Counted from the stretch's first letter, positions 24,884 through 33,170 are shown. The stretch: DNA of 41,039 nt from UMGS1279 sp045630265 (GCA_045630265.1 JAZQSV010000002.1:1-41039); one strand, 5' to 3'. A program made the numbers and translations. Notes: a model not told the origin generated them from the letters alone.

Positions 24884-25426
24884 TTAATAGTTTTCTGCGT
24901 GGAGCTCAAAATAGCTTTGAGGATGGTTGCAAACGGGACAAACTTCGGGTGCTTTTGTTCCAACAACAATGTGTCCGCAGTTGCGGCATTCCCAAACCTG
25001 AACGTCGCATTTCTCAAATACCTTTTTGCTTTCAACGTTTTCTAAAAGCTTTCTGTAGCGCTCTTCGTGGGTTTTCTCAATGGCAGCAACACCGCGAAAA
25101 CGCTCTGCCAAATCGTGGAAGCCCTCTTCGTCGGCCTCTTTAGCCATACGGCTGTACATGTCGGTCCATTCAAAGTGCTCTCCTTGGGCGGCATTTACAA
25201 GGTTTTCAGCAGTATTTCCAAGGCCACCAAGCTCTTTAAACCAAAGCTTTGCATGTTCTTTTTCGTTTTCGGCAGTTTTTAAAAATAGTGCGGCAATTTG
25301 TTCAAAGCCCTGTTTTTTGGCAACCGAGGCAAAATATGTGTATTTGTTTCTTGCTTCAGATTCGCCCGAAAATGCCTCCATTAGATTTTTTTCTGTTTTA
25401 GTTCCTGCGTATTTATTTGTGCTCAT
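24884..25426 (-). CDS. rbr: Rubrerythrin
   Basis: The 180-aa protein protects anaerobes by reducing hydrogen peroxide. Its N-terminal ferritin-like diiron domain (about 1-140) has the ExxxE and ExxH ligands in FSGESEARNKY, ENEKEHAKLW and IEKTHEERY. The C-terminal rubredoxin-like domain has two CxxC pairs (WECRNCGHIVVG and VCPVCNHP). It lies 26 bp after trx on the same strand with an AAAGGAGA site, so they probably form one operon, and thioredoxin may be a redox partner. Confidence 0.96.
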   Translation of the reverse strand: MSTNKYAGTKTEKNLMEAFSGESEARNKYTYFASVAKKQGFEQIAALFLKTAENEKEHAKLWFKELGGLGNTAENLVNAAQGEHFEWTDMYSRMAKEADEEGFHDLAERFRGVAAIEKTHEERYRKLLENVESKKVFEKCDVQVWECRNCGHIVVGTKAPEVCPVCNHPQSYFELHAENY

Positions 25427-25452
25427 GGTTATTCTCCTTTAAATATAATTTT

Positions 25453-25761
25453 TTATTTAAGCAAATCTAAAATTTCTTCCTTGGTTAGAACGCCAACCGA
25501 CTGATTTGTAACCTCACCCGATTTAAATACAAATAGGGTAGGAATGCTCATAATCTGAAAATAGGCGGCAAGTTCACTTTCCTCATCAACGTTAATTTTG
25601 CAAACCTTTACTTCGTCGTTTTCCTCGGCAATTTCGTCAACAATGGGGGAAAGTAGGCGACAGGGACCGCACCAGCTGGCCCAGAAGTCAACAAGTACCG
25701 GTTTTTCACTCTGTAAAACTTCTTGTTCAAAGGTTTCTTTGGTTACTGTAATAACTCCCAT
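25453..25761 (-). CDS. trxA: Thioredoxin
   Basis: The 102-aa protein has the canonical WCGPC active site at residues 30-34 and the cis-proline region IMSIPTLFVFKSGE. It reduces protein disulfides in the cytoplasm. Its ATG follows AAAAGGAGTG. It is the first gene of a two-gene unit with rubrerythrin. Confidence 0.96.
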   Translation of the reverse strand: MGVITVTKETFEQEVLQSEKPVLVDFWASWCGPCRLLSPIVDEIAEENDEVKVCKINVDEESELAAYFQIMSIPTLFVFKSGEVTNQSVGVLTKEEILDLLK

Positions 25762-25843
25762 TTTATTTTCACTCCTTTTAACATAAAATAGTTATTCCCT
25801 AATTTTAAAATAATATAAGTAAACTTAAGTTATCTTTAAATAT

Positions 25844-25872
25844 ATTGTACTTTATCGGGGAATATTTGTCAA
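25844..25872 (-). promoter_or_regulatory. Promoter of the trx-rubrerythrin operon
   Basis: On the minus strand, TTGACA (25867-25872) and TACAAT (25844-25849) with a 17-bp spacer. Confidence 0.82.
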
Positions 25873-25915
25873 TTTTAAAATTTGATTTTTTATCTATAAA
25901 AAAAGATAATAGTAC

Positions 25916-25944
25916 TTGACTTTTAACCCAAAATATACTATTAT
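25916..25944 (+). promoter_or_regulatory. Promoter of tRNA-Leu
   Basis: TTGACT (25916-25921) and TATTAT (25939-25944) with a 17-bp spacer, 21 bp before the tRNA. Confidence 0.72.
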
Positions 25945-25965
25945 AATATTTGTTCAAATAAATAA

Positions 25966-26052
25966 GCCGCTGTGGTGGAATAGGCAGACACAAGGGACTT
26001 AAAATCCCTCGGTAGCAATACCGTACCGGTTCAAGTCCGGTCAGCGGCACCA
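25966..26052 (+). tRNA. tRNA-Leu (anticodon TAA)
   Basis: A type II tRNA with acceptor stem GCCGCTG/CAGCGGC, discriminator A and encoded CCA. The anticodon arm AGGGA-CTTAAAA-TCCCT gives anticodon TAA with a normal T33. The T arm loop TTCAAGT is canonical. Its 3' end borders the accessory island. Confidence 0.97.
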
Positions 26053-26091
26053 AAAAGAAACACTTCCTTTTGGGAAGTGTTTCTTTTTGTG
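26053..26091 (+). terminator. Terminator of tRNA-Leu
   Basis: The stem AAAAAGAAACACTTCC/GGAAGTGTTTCTTTTT with a short loop lies directly after the CCA end. Confidence 0.88.
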
Positions 26092-26092
26092 T

Positions 26093-26265
26093 TTGTGTCC
26101 GTAAGGACACAACATCATTTGCGAGTTTACTCGCAACATCATTTAGCCGAAGGCTAACATCATTCCGCATTAGCGGACACAAAACGAGGTTGCCTTACGG
26201 CAAACAGTGTTGTGCTTCGCACAAACGATATGGGCTTACGCCCAATGAAGTTGCACTTCGTGCAA
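26093..26265 (+). repeat. Array of eight short hairpins upstream of the four-helix-bundle gene
   Basis: Eight perfect palindromic hairpins lie at 26093-26112, 26119-26136, 26143-26157, 26164-26177, 26190-26203, 26210-26224, 26231-26244 and 26251-26265. Stems are 5-8 bp, mostly begin TT and end AA, and differ in sequence. The first four are separated by exactly CATCAT and have loops GTAA, TTTA, GAA, ATTA. The last four have loops TTAC, TTC, TTAC, TTC, the reverse complements of two of the earlier loops. Their spacers include ATGAAG, close to ATGATG. The array thus looks like two half-arrays in opposite orientation around about 26178-26189. It is not a CRISPR array because no unique spacers or constant repeats exist. 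Confidence 0.85.
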
Positions 26266-26279
26266 ATGTATGGTATAAT
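26251..26279 (+). promoter_or_regulatory. Possible promoter of the four-helix-bundle/DUF4041 genes
   Basis: TATAAT (26274-26279) lies 17 bp after TTGCAC (26251-26256), the left arm of the last hairpin. The -35 match is weak. Confidence 0.5.
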
Positions 26280-26304
26280 CAATGATACAAGTGAGGTGAT
26301 AGCA

Positions 26305-26661
26305 ATGAAAGAAGACAAACTTTCAGACTTATCTATGCAATTATCGGTCGATGTTCTGAAATTGACAAAAGAACTTAGAGTAAAACACGAAACTGTGATT
26401 TCAAATCAAATTGGCAGAAGTGCCACAAGTGTTTGTGCCAATATTGCAGAAAGTAAATACGGTCATAGCCGTGCTGATTTCATTGCTAAATTGGAAATCG
26501 CCTTAAAAGAAGCAAATGAAACCGGCAAATGGCTTGAAATGCTTTTGAAAACTGATTATATTGACGAAGCAACATATAAGTCTATTGATAAGATCTGTTC
26601 TACTATTCGTATTTTATTGATTGCTTCAATTAAAACGGCGAAAAGCAAGTTGAATAAGTAA
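26305..26661 (+). CDS. Four-helix-bundle protein (S23 / 23S rRNA intervening-sequence / Avd-like family)
   Basis: The 118-aa, wholly helical protein has family landmarks: LSVDVLKLTKELR, then QIGRSATSVCANIAES, the segment RADFIAKLEIALKEANETGKWLEML, and a final amphipathic helix. Relatives include proteins encoded within 23S rRNA intervening sequences and the Avd accessory factor of diversity-generating retroelements, which bind nucleic acid as pentamers. No reverse transcriptase or variable repeat is visible here. I chose ATG 26305 after GTGAGGTG; upstream in-frame ATGs lie inside the hairpin array. A DUF4041/GIY-YIG gene follows 15 bp later. AT-rich codon use differs from the flanking core genes. 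Confidence 0.88.
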   Translation: MKEDKLSDLSMQLSVDVLKLTKELRVKHETVISNQIGRSATSVCANIAESKYGHSRADFIAKLEIALKEANETGKWLEMLLKTDYIDEATYKSIDKICSTIRILLIASIKTAKSKLNK

Positions 26662-26676
26662 AAAGGAGATTTAAAA

Positions 26677-27963
26677 ATGGGATTGTTTGGACCGTCTAAA
26701 AAAGAGAAAGCTTTACAAGCTGAAGTAGAAAGATTAACAGGTTTACTCTTACCCGAACAAAGAGACATTGAAAATCTTAACCAACAAATATCCAACCTAA
26801 AATTGATAATTGCGGACTTAGAAAAGACTATAAATAATAGCAATGGAAAAATTGGCACTTTAAACACACAAGTCAGCAAACTTGATCAAGAAATATTAGA
26901 AAAGCGCAAACAACTTGCTGTTTTTGAAGTTGACATTAATGCATTGGACTATGGTTTGTACAAACCTACTTTTGAGTTTGCGAATTCCGATTTATACAAA
27001 GAAGAATTGAATAAATTAAGGGATAAACAAAAACAATGCATTAAGAACGATAATGCTGCTTTTGGCAACACAAACTGGCAGGTAAATGGTAGCGCTGCTC
27101 AAGGTCGCACAATGGTAAACAATTATAAGAAGTTGCTATTGCGTGCATTTAATGTGGAGTGCGATGATATTGTTGCTAATGTTAAGGTTTCGAATTTAGA
27201 TCGTTCAATTGAAAGAATAGAGAAAATTAGTGAGCAAATATCTAAATTGGGAAAAAATATGGCAATAGGTATTTCACCGGGATATGTTCGATTAAAAATC
27301 GATGAAGTTAAACTGGCATTGGATTATCAGCAGAAAAAGCAAGAAGAAAAAGAGCGTCAGAAAGAATTAAGAGCACAAGAACGCGAAGAGGCAAAAGTGC
27401 TTAAAGAAATCGAAGAGGAAAGAAAACGTCTTAAAAAAGAACAGACACATTATGAAAATGCTTTAAAAACTGTTTTGGAACAAATTGAGAAAAATGGCGA
27501 AACTGCTGAATTGTTGGAAAAGAAATCGCAATTAGCAAGTCAAATCAATGATACTTCTAAAGCTATTGAAGATGTTGATTATAGAGAAGCAAATCGAAAA
27601 GCAGGGTATGTATATATCATAAGTAATATAGGAGCTTTTGGAGAAAATGTCTATAAAATTGGTATGACAAGAAGACTCGATCCTCAAGAACGCGTGGATG
27701 AATTGAGTGATGCTTCAGTACCTTTCAATTTTGACATTCATGCAATGATTTTTACGGAGGATGCACCTGGGTTAGAAACCGCCTTACACAATGCTTTCGA
27801 ATCTAAAAAATTAAATAAAATTAATACACGTAGAGAATTCTTTGCTGTTTCTTTAGATGAAATCAAAGAAGAAGTTCGAAAGAATTTTGATAAAACTGTC
27901 GAGTGGATAGATATACCAGAAGCAGAACAATATCGGCAGTCGAAACTACTAAATAAATTTTAA
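26677..27963 (+). CDS. DUF4041 protein with C-terminal GIY-YIG (T5orf172-type) nuclease-like domain
   Basis: The 428-aa protein has three parts. An N-terminal coiled coil covers about residues 8-85. A DUF4041 region spans about 95-230 (LDYGLYKPTFEFANSDLYKEEL, NGSAAQGRTMV), followed by a charged coiled coil (about 225-300). A GIY-YIG domain of the T5orf172/MUG113 type spans about 310-410, with GYVYIIS, YKIGMTRRLDPQERVDELS, LETALHNAF and NTRREFFAV. GIY-YIG domains are metal-dependent nucleases. Proteins with this architecture occur in phages and in genomic islands, but their role is not established. It is probably co-transcribed with the four-helix-bundle gene and starts at ATG after AAAAGGAGA. 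Confidence 0.9.
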   Translation: MGLFGPSKKEKALQAEVERLTGLLLPEQRDIENLNQQISNLKLIIADLEKTINNSNGKIGTLNTQVSKLDQEILEKRKQLAVFEVDINALDYGLYKPTFEFANSDLYKEELNKLRDKQKQCIKNDNAAFGNTNWQVNGSAAQGRTMVNNYKKLLLRAFNVECDDIVANVKVSNLDRSIERIEKISEQISKLGKNMAIGISPGYVRLKIDEVKLALDYQQKKQEEKERQKELRAQEREEAKVLKEIEEERKRLKKEQTHYENALKTVLEQIEKNGETAELLEKKSQLASQINDTSKAIEDVDYREANRKAGYVYIISNIGAFGENVYKIGMTRRLDPQERVDELSDASVPFNFDIHAMIFTEDAPGLETALHNAFESKKLNKINTRREFFAVSLDEIKEEVRKNFDKTVEWIDIPEAEQYRQSKLLNKF

Positions 27964-28361
27964 AAATCTCGGTTTTCAGGCACATTTCATTCGTGTCATT
28001 AAGTTCAAAACACCCAAAAATCCCGTTCACGCAAGTGGACGGGATTTTTACTTATTACCTTTTCACTCTTCACTTTTCACTAAATAATTTGTGAACGGGA
28101 TTTTTGGGAGGTAAGAAGTAATAGTGAATAATTAAGAAGTATTGCGGCTTTGCCGCTTTTATGCTATGCTTGCGCTACAATAGGGACAAATAATCTTTCA
28201 TCCTTGCCTTTTTCATTAAATTTATAAGGCAAGGCAGGAATAACCGTCATACCACACTTTCATATCCTTGTAAAACAAGGAAAAGTATGGTACGATATTT
28301 TATATAGAAGTATGACTTTTGTCATACTCTCAAAACATAATATTATCGAGGGGATTTTGTT
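27964..28361. other. Intergenic stretch with nested inverted repeats, no gene seen
   Basis: This roughly 400-bp gap holds a terminator-like hairpin at 28015-28049 and an 18-bp inverted repeat (28013-28030 with 28091-28108). It also holds a small GCGGC/GCCGC hairpin near 28143 and an imperfect hairpin around 28246-28292. A hairpin AGTATGAC-TTTT-GTCATACT lies at 28309-28328, just before the next gene. Low-complexity TTTTCACTCTTCAC text near 28060-28080 resembles text near 2155-2195. Confidence 0.75.
28013..28108. repeat. 18-bp inverted repeat with a third, near copy
   Basis: CCCAAAAATCCCGTTCAC (28013-28030) is perfectly inverted at 28091-28108. A second partial inverted copy with one change, GTGGACGGGATTTTT, lies at 28035-28049, so the left arm can pair with either partner. 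The near pairing forms a terminator for the DUF4041 gene. Confidence 0.85.
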
Positions 28362-28847
28362 ATGAAAAAAGGTAAAAATATAACTTTGCTTGTCGGTATT
28401 GCTTGTGTTTCAGCCGTCGTAATATGGCAAGTTATAAAAACTATTTTTCATTATTTTTCCATCTTAAATGAAGATGGTTTTAAATATTTTATTGCTTGGG
28501 ATATATCACCTATAGTAATAATGTTTTTGTTACTTATTATTCCGGTTAGTTTACTTGCGAAAAATCTTAAAAACAAAACGAGAACACTACTTCCGATTAT
28601 TTCTATAATAATAAACAGTACAGTTCTTTTATGGGTATTGTTTTTATTGTTTACACCTGCTATTCCACAATATCTTATATATAGTAAATTGGGACTGATA
28701 GATACATATTTCACTGTTATAATGCGATTTTTAGAAAGCGGTGGGCTTTTATTGCTTATTGGACATGTGGCTTTGATTGTTGGTAGTTTTTTATCATTAC
28801 CTAAAAAGAAAAAACAAAATACAATTAATTATAAAGACACTCTATAA
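28362..28847 (+). CDS. Hypothetical integral membrane protein
   Basis: The 161-aa protein is not recognised. Four hydrophobic segments are visible: ITLLVGIACVSAVVIWQVI near residue 7, the stretch around 45-65 (ISPIVIMFLLLIIPVSLLA), one around 75-95, and one around 120-145 ending GHVALIVGSFLSL. A Lys-rich tail follows. It has an AT-rich composition like the rest of the island and starts at ATG after CGAGGGGA. A hairpin lies just upstream. It may be co-transcribed with the next small membrane protein gene. Confidence 0.75.
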   Translation: MKKGKNITLLVGIACVSAVVIWQVIKTIFHYFSILNEDGFKYFIAWDISPIVIMFLLLIIPVSLLAKNLKNKTRTLLPIISIIINSTVLLWVLFLLFTPAIPQYLIYSKLGLIDTYFTVIMRFLESGGLLLLIGHVALIVGSFLSLPKKKKQNTINYKDTL

Positions 28848-28919
28848 CAGATAACTAAGTTTCTAAATTTGGTTCCCAATTTAACACAAGCATATAATGT
28901 CCACAAAGAGGTGTATGTT

Positions 28920-29405
28920 ATGAATGATAATAATTTTGAAAATGAACATGACTCCTTAAAGGACGTTATTGAGTTTCAAAACAATATGTATAATCCGGGA
29001 CATTACGTTGGCACAGGTAAAGTGCCTCCTACCGTGTCTGCGCCGGGAAATGCACTGCCTTTAGCTTTATTTTGCTTTTTCGCCACGCTTTTTATTTTAG
29101 CGTTAGGTTTGCTTTTATTTTTTTCAGATATAAATGTTACCTCATTCGGACTCATTGAATCTCCTATAGCAAATAAAATTATTGTATTAATTATAATGGC
29201 AGGAATATCATCTCTTTTTCTGCTTTTGGGTCTTGGTTATCTAAAAAAAGCAAGGAAATATTATAAAGCAAAATCTGTACTTCAAAAAGAGGATATTGCT
29301 GAAACAACCGAAGATGAAATTTGGAAGCGTACCTGCCCAAAATGTGGTGTGTCGCACGACATCGATTACCCAAAATGTCCTAATTGCAAATTTAATTATC
29401 TTTAA
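28920..29405 (+). CDS. Hypothetical membrane protein with C-terminal zinc ribbon
   Basis: The 161-aa protein begins with a polar segment (about 1-50, with HYVGTGKVPP). Two membrane helices follow at about 55-80 (LALFCFFATLFILALGLLLFF) and 95-120, then a cytoplasmic linker. A zinc ribbon at the very end (CPKCGVSHDIDYPKCPNCKF) has four Cys in two CxxC pairs. I chose ATG 28920 after AGAGGTG; an upstream ATG at 28869 has no clear ribosome site. No specific function is recognised. It is the last gene of the tRNA-Leu island, 107 bp from the nifJ stop. Confidence 0.75.
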   Translation: MNDNNFENEHDSLKDVIEFQNNMYNPGHYVGTGKVPPTVSAPGNALPLALFCFFATLFILALGLLLFFSDINVTSFGLIESPIANKIIVLIIMAGISSLFLLLGLGYLKKARKYYKAKSVLQKEDIAETTEDEIWKRTCPKCGVSHDIDYPKCPNCKFNYL

Positions 29406-29453
29406 TAGGTTTTAAAATTTTAAAGTTAGTATGTTAAAAGTTATTACAAAATT

Positions 29454-29483
29454 AAGCCCCAAAGCCGTTTGGCTTTGGGGCTT
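29454..29483. terminator. Terminator between the zinc-ribbon protein gene and nifJ
   Basis: The 13-bp stem AAGCCCCAAAGCC/GGCTTTGGGGCTT with a GTTT loop lies between convergent genes. Short T tracts are present on both sides. Confidence 0.8.
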
Positions 29484-29512
29484 AAACTTTTTACCTATAA
29501 ACTAACTAAAAA

Positions 29513-32500
29513 TTAGTCTTCAGTGGGCTCATAAAGCTTAACGAGCTTCTCAAGGTGAGCGCGTTGTGCTTTAGCTTCCTCAACTGCCTTATCAAAGAGC
29601 TCGTTAGCGCGCTCGGGGAAGGAGCGGGTAAGTGAAGCGTAACGTGCTTCGCCAAGAATAAACTCTTTATAATCTGCAGTAGGTGCCTTGCAGTCAAGGG
29701 TGAGAGGATTCTTGCCCTCTGCCTTGAGTGCGGGATTAAAGCGGAACATATTCCAGTAACCGCAGTCAACTGCCTTCTTCATTTCCTTCTGGCAATTTAC
29801 CATACCGCCCTTAATGCTATGCATTTCGCAAGGTGCGTAACCAATGATAAGAGAAGGACCGTCGTATGCCTCTGCCTCTTTAATTGCCTTAAGGGTCTGA
29901 TTCATATCAGCGCCCATAGCAATTTGTGCTACGTAGATGTAGCCGTAGGACATTGCAATTTCAGCAAGACTCTTCTTGGCAATTGCTTTACCTGCAGCAG
30001 CAAATTGAGCAACCTGACCAATCTGAGATGCCTTGGAGGCCTGACCACCGGTGTTGGAGTAAACCTCGGTATCGAATACGAAGATGTTTACGTTGTTGCC
30101 GGAAGCGAGAACATGGTCAACACCGCCGTAGCCAATGTCGTATGCCCAACCGTCGCCACCGAAAATCCAAACAGATTTCTTGGAAAGGAATTCTTTATTA
30201 TCCAAAACTGCGGGAGCGGTAGGACAACCTGCCTTTGCGGCCTTCTCAAGCTCTTCGGTAAGAGCGGGGATTGTCTTCATATTTGCGTCGCCGTCGTCAA
30301 GTGTTGCAAGGTAAGCATCAGCAGCTGCCTTAAATTCTGCAGTTGCTTTATCAGACTCTGCCATCTCTTTAACCTGAGCAATAAGTCTGTCGCGGATTGC
30401 CTTCTGGCCTAAGTACATACCAAGACCGTGCTCTGCGTTATCCTCGAAGAGGGAGTTAGCCCAAGCAGGACCGTAACCATTCTTATCGGTGGTATAAGGA
30501 GATGTTGCAGCAGGGCCACCCCAAATAGAGGAACAACCTGTTGCGTTGGAAATGTACATTCTGTCACCAAACAGCTGGGTAACAAGACGAGCGTAAGAGG
30601 TTTCTGCACAACCTGCGCAGGAGCCGGAGAACTCAAGGAGCGGCTTTTTGTACTGGCTGCTGATTACATTGAGGTTAGCGGTTGTTTCGGGCTTCTCATC
30701 AATGTTAGCAACACAGTAATCGAATACTGCCTGCTCTGCCTCTTGAGACTCGCGGGAAACCATCTTAAGGGAGTTGGTAGGACAAACGCCAATACAAACG
30801 CCGCAACCCATACAGTCCATAGGAGATACTGCAAGGGTGTATTTATATTCGGTTTTAACAATTTCCTTAGGTGCAACCTTCATATGAGAGGGAGCAGCAG
30901 CAACCTCCTCAGCGGTAAGTGCGAAAGGACGAATTGTAGCGTGAGGACATACAAATGCGCATTTGTTACATTTTGCACATGTTGTGGGATCCCACTCAGG
31001 AACCATAACGGCAACGCCGCGCTTCTCGTAAGCAGAAGCACCCTGTTCAAATGTACCGTCGGCGTGGTCAACAAAGGCGGAAACGGGGAGAGAATCACCG
31101 TTCATAAGTGCAACCGGCTTCATAATGCCGTCAACCATCTTAACAAGCTTCTCTGCACCCTCAGACTTAACTGCATCGGTGCTATCCTTAGCATCGGCCC
31201 AGTCAGCAGGAACGTCAATCTTAACGTATGCAGTAGCACCGGCGTCGATTGCCTTTTCGTTCATCTCAACAATTTCTTTACCCTTCTTCATAAACTTCTG
31301 GGCTTTTTCCTTCATATAGCCAATTGCCTCGGCCTCGGGAAGAACCTTAGAAAGTGAGAAGAAAGCAGACTGTAAAACGGTGTTGGTACGTTTGCCAAGA
31401 CCAATTTGTGCAGCAAGGTCAATAGCGTTAACGGTGTAGAGCTGAATGTTGTTCTTTGCAATATATCTCTTTGCTTCTGCAGGCATATGCTCGTTAAGCT
31501 CTTCAGCCGACCACTGGCAGTTGATAAGGAATACACCGCCGGGTTTTACGTCGTTAACCATCTTATAACCCTTAATTACGTAAGAGGGGTTATGGCAGGC
31601 AACAAAGTCTGCTTTATTGATGTAGTATGGGCTCTTAATGGGCTTGTCACCAAATCTAAGGTGACAAATGGTAATACCGCCTGTCTTTTTAGAGTCATAC
31701 TGGAAGTATGCCTGAACATACTTGTCGGTATGGTCGCCGATAATCTTAATAGAGTCTTTATTAGCACCAACGGTACCGTCGCCGCCAAGACCCCAGAATT
31801 TACACTCAATAGTGCCTTCTGCTGCGGTGTTGGGAGCGGGCTTCTCTTCAAGAGAAAGACCTGTAACGTCATCGTTAATACCAATGGTAAACTGGCGCTT
31901 GGGAGCATCCTTCTTAAGCTCTTCGAATACTGCGAATACGCTTGAAGGAGGAGTATCCTTAGAGCCAAGACCGTAACGGCCGCCGGTTACATAAGCAGCT
32001 TTTCCGGTAGTAGCAAGAGCGGCAACAACGTCAAGGTAAAGGGGCTCACCCAAGGAGCCAGGCTCTTTAGTTCTATCCAAAACTGCAATTTTCTTTGCGG
32101 TTGCGGGGATTGCCTCTGCAAACTTTTCGGCAGAGAAAGGACGGTAGAGGCGAACCTTTACAAGACCAACCTTTTCGCCTGCGGCGGTAAGGTAATCAAT
32201 AACCTCTTCTGCAACGTCGCAAATCGAACCCATAGCAACAATAACTCTCTCAGCATCGGGTGCGCCGTAGTAGTTAAAGAGCTTATAATCGGTACCGATT
32301 TTTGCGTTAACCTTGTCCATATACTCCTCAACAATGGCGGGAACTGCATTGTAATATTCGTTACATGCCTCGCGGTGCTGGAAGAAGATATCGCCGTTCT
32401 CGTGAGAACCGCGCATCTTGGGACGCTCGGGATTAAGTGCGTTTTTGCGGAATGCTTCAACGGCATCCATATCGCACATTTCTTTAAGGTCTTCGTAGTC

Positions 32501-33058
32501 CCAGGTTTCAATCTTCTGAATTTCGTGAGAGGTACGGAAACCGTCAAAGAAGCTGATGAAAGGAACTCGGCTCTTAATAGAAGCAAGGTGAGCAACTGCG
32601 CCAAGGTCCATAACTTCCTGTGTATTTGTTTCAGCAAGCATTGCGAAACCTGTCTGACGGCAGGCATATACGTCGGAATGGTCGCCGAAAATATTAAGTG
32701 CATGAGAAGCAACGCAGCGAGCAGATACGTGGAACACGCAGGGGAGAAGCTCACCGGCGATTTTATACATATTGGGTATCATAAGTAAAAGACCCTGAGA
32801 AGCGGTGTATGTGGTTGTAAGAGCACCTGCTGCCAAAGAGCCGTGAACAGTACCGGAAGCACCTGCTTCAGACTGCATTTCCACAACGTTTACGGTTGTG
32901 CCAAAAATGTTTTTGCGTCCTTGAGCAGACCACTGGTCAACGTAGTCGGCCATAGGGCTGGAAGGGGTGATGGGGTAAATGCCGGCTACTTCAGTAAAAG
33001 CATACGAAACGTGAGCCGCAGCGTTGTTACCGTCCATCGTTTTCTTAATTCTTGCCAT
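29513..33058 (-). CDS. nifJ: Pyruvate:ferredoxin (flavodoxin) oxidoreductase
   Basis: The 1181-aa single-chain enzyme oxidises pyruvate and CoA to acetyl-CoA, CO2 and reduced ferredoxin. Domains appear in the usual order: an N-terminal domain with YPITPSSPMADYVDQW, a central gamma-type domain (WGLGGDGTVGANKD), and a ferredoxin domain with two 4Fe-4S motifs (CAKCNKCAFVCPHA and CMGCGVCIGVCPTN). The C-terminal thiamine-diphosphate domain has SGSCAGCAETSY, GDGWAYDIGYGGVDHVLASG and DTEVYSNTGGQ. The length matches the family. I chose ATG 33058 (MARIKKTMDG), 9 nt after AAGGAGG. The TTG two codons earlier is too close to that site. Confidence 0.98.
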   Translation of the reverse strand: MARIKKTMDGNNAAAHVSYAFTEVAGIYPITPSSPMADYVDQWSAQGRKNIFGTTVNVVEMQSEAGASGTVHGSLAAGALTTTYTASQGLLLMIPNMYKIAGELLPCVFHVSARCVASHALNIFGDHSDVYACRQTGFAMLAETNTQEVMDLGAVAHLASIKSRVPFISFFDGFRTSHEIQKIETWDYEDLKEMCDMDAVEAFRKNALNPERPKMRGSHENGDIFFQHREACNEYYNAVPAIVEEYMDKVNAKIGTDYKLFNYYGAPDAERVIVAMGSICDVAEEVIDYLTAAGEKVGLVKVRLYRPFSAEKFAEAIPATAKKIAVLDRTKEPGSLGEPLYLDVVAALATTGKAAYVTGGRYGLGSKDTPPSSVFAVFEELKKDAPKRQFTIGINDDVTGLSLEEKPAPNTAAEGTIECKFWGLGGDGTVGANKDSIKIIGDHTDKYVQAYFQYDSKKTGGITICHLRFGDKPIKSPYYINKADFVACHNPSYVIKGYKMVNDVKPGGVFLINCQWSAEELNEHMPAEAKRYIAKNNIQLYTVNAIDLAAQIGLGKRTNTVLQSAFFSLSKVLPEAEAIGYMKEKAQKFMKKGKEIVEMNEKAIDAGATAYVKIDVPADWADAKDSTDAVKSEGAEKLVKMVDGIMKPVALMNGDSLPVSAFVDHADGTFEQGASAYEKRGVAVMVPEWDPTTCAKCNKCAFVCPHATIRPFALTAEEVAAAPSHMKVAPKEIVKTEYKYTLAVSPMDCMGCGVCIGVCPTNSLKMVSRESQEAEQAVFDYCVANIDEKPETTANLNVISSQYKKPLLEFSGSCAGCAETSYARLVTQLFGDRMYISNATGCSSIWGGPAATSPYTTDKNGYGPAWANSLFEDNAEHGLGMYLGQKAIRDRLIAQVKEMAESDKATAEFKAAADAYLATLDDGDANMKTIPALTEELEKAAKAGCPTAPAVLDNKEFLSKKSVWIFGGDGWAYDIGYGGVDHVLASGNNVNIFVFDTEVYSNTGGQASKASQIGQVAQFAAAGKAIAKKSLAEIAMSYGYIYVAQIAMGADMNQTLKAIKEAEAYDGPSLIIGYAPCEMHSIKGGMVNCQKEMKKAVDCGYWNMFRFNPALKAEGKNPLTLDCKAPTADYKEFILGEARYASLTRSFPERANELFDKAVEEAKAQRAHLEKLVKLYEPTED

Positions 33059-33170
33059 GGACAAAATCCTCCTTAAAATATGGCTTACCTTTTTAAGATA
33101 AGTCTATAATAAATAATAAGTGGTAGATGTGGCGAAAAGCATAAACTCCACGCACACATTCCTAACATAC

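Noticed and set aside
26093..26265. CRISPR array
   Set aside because: The regularly spaced elements are palindromes of different sequence with 6-bp spacers; there is no constant repeat with unique 30-bp spacers and no cas genes.
26305..26661. Diversity-generating retroelement
   Set aside because: The four-helix protein is Avd-like, but there is no reverse transcriptase gene, template repeat or variable repeat in the neighbourhood.
30428..31357. Long plus-strand frame opposite nifJ
   Set aside because: It lies wholly inside the nifJ coding sequence on the other strand, has an implausible Cys/Asn-rich composition and no recognisable domain.
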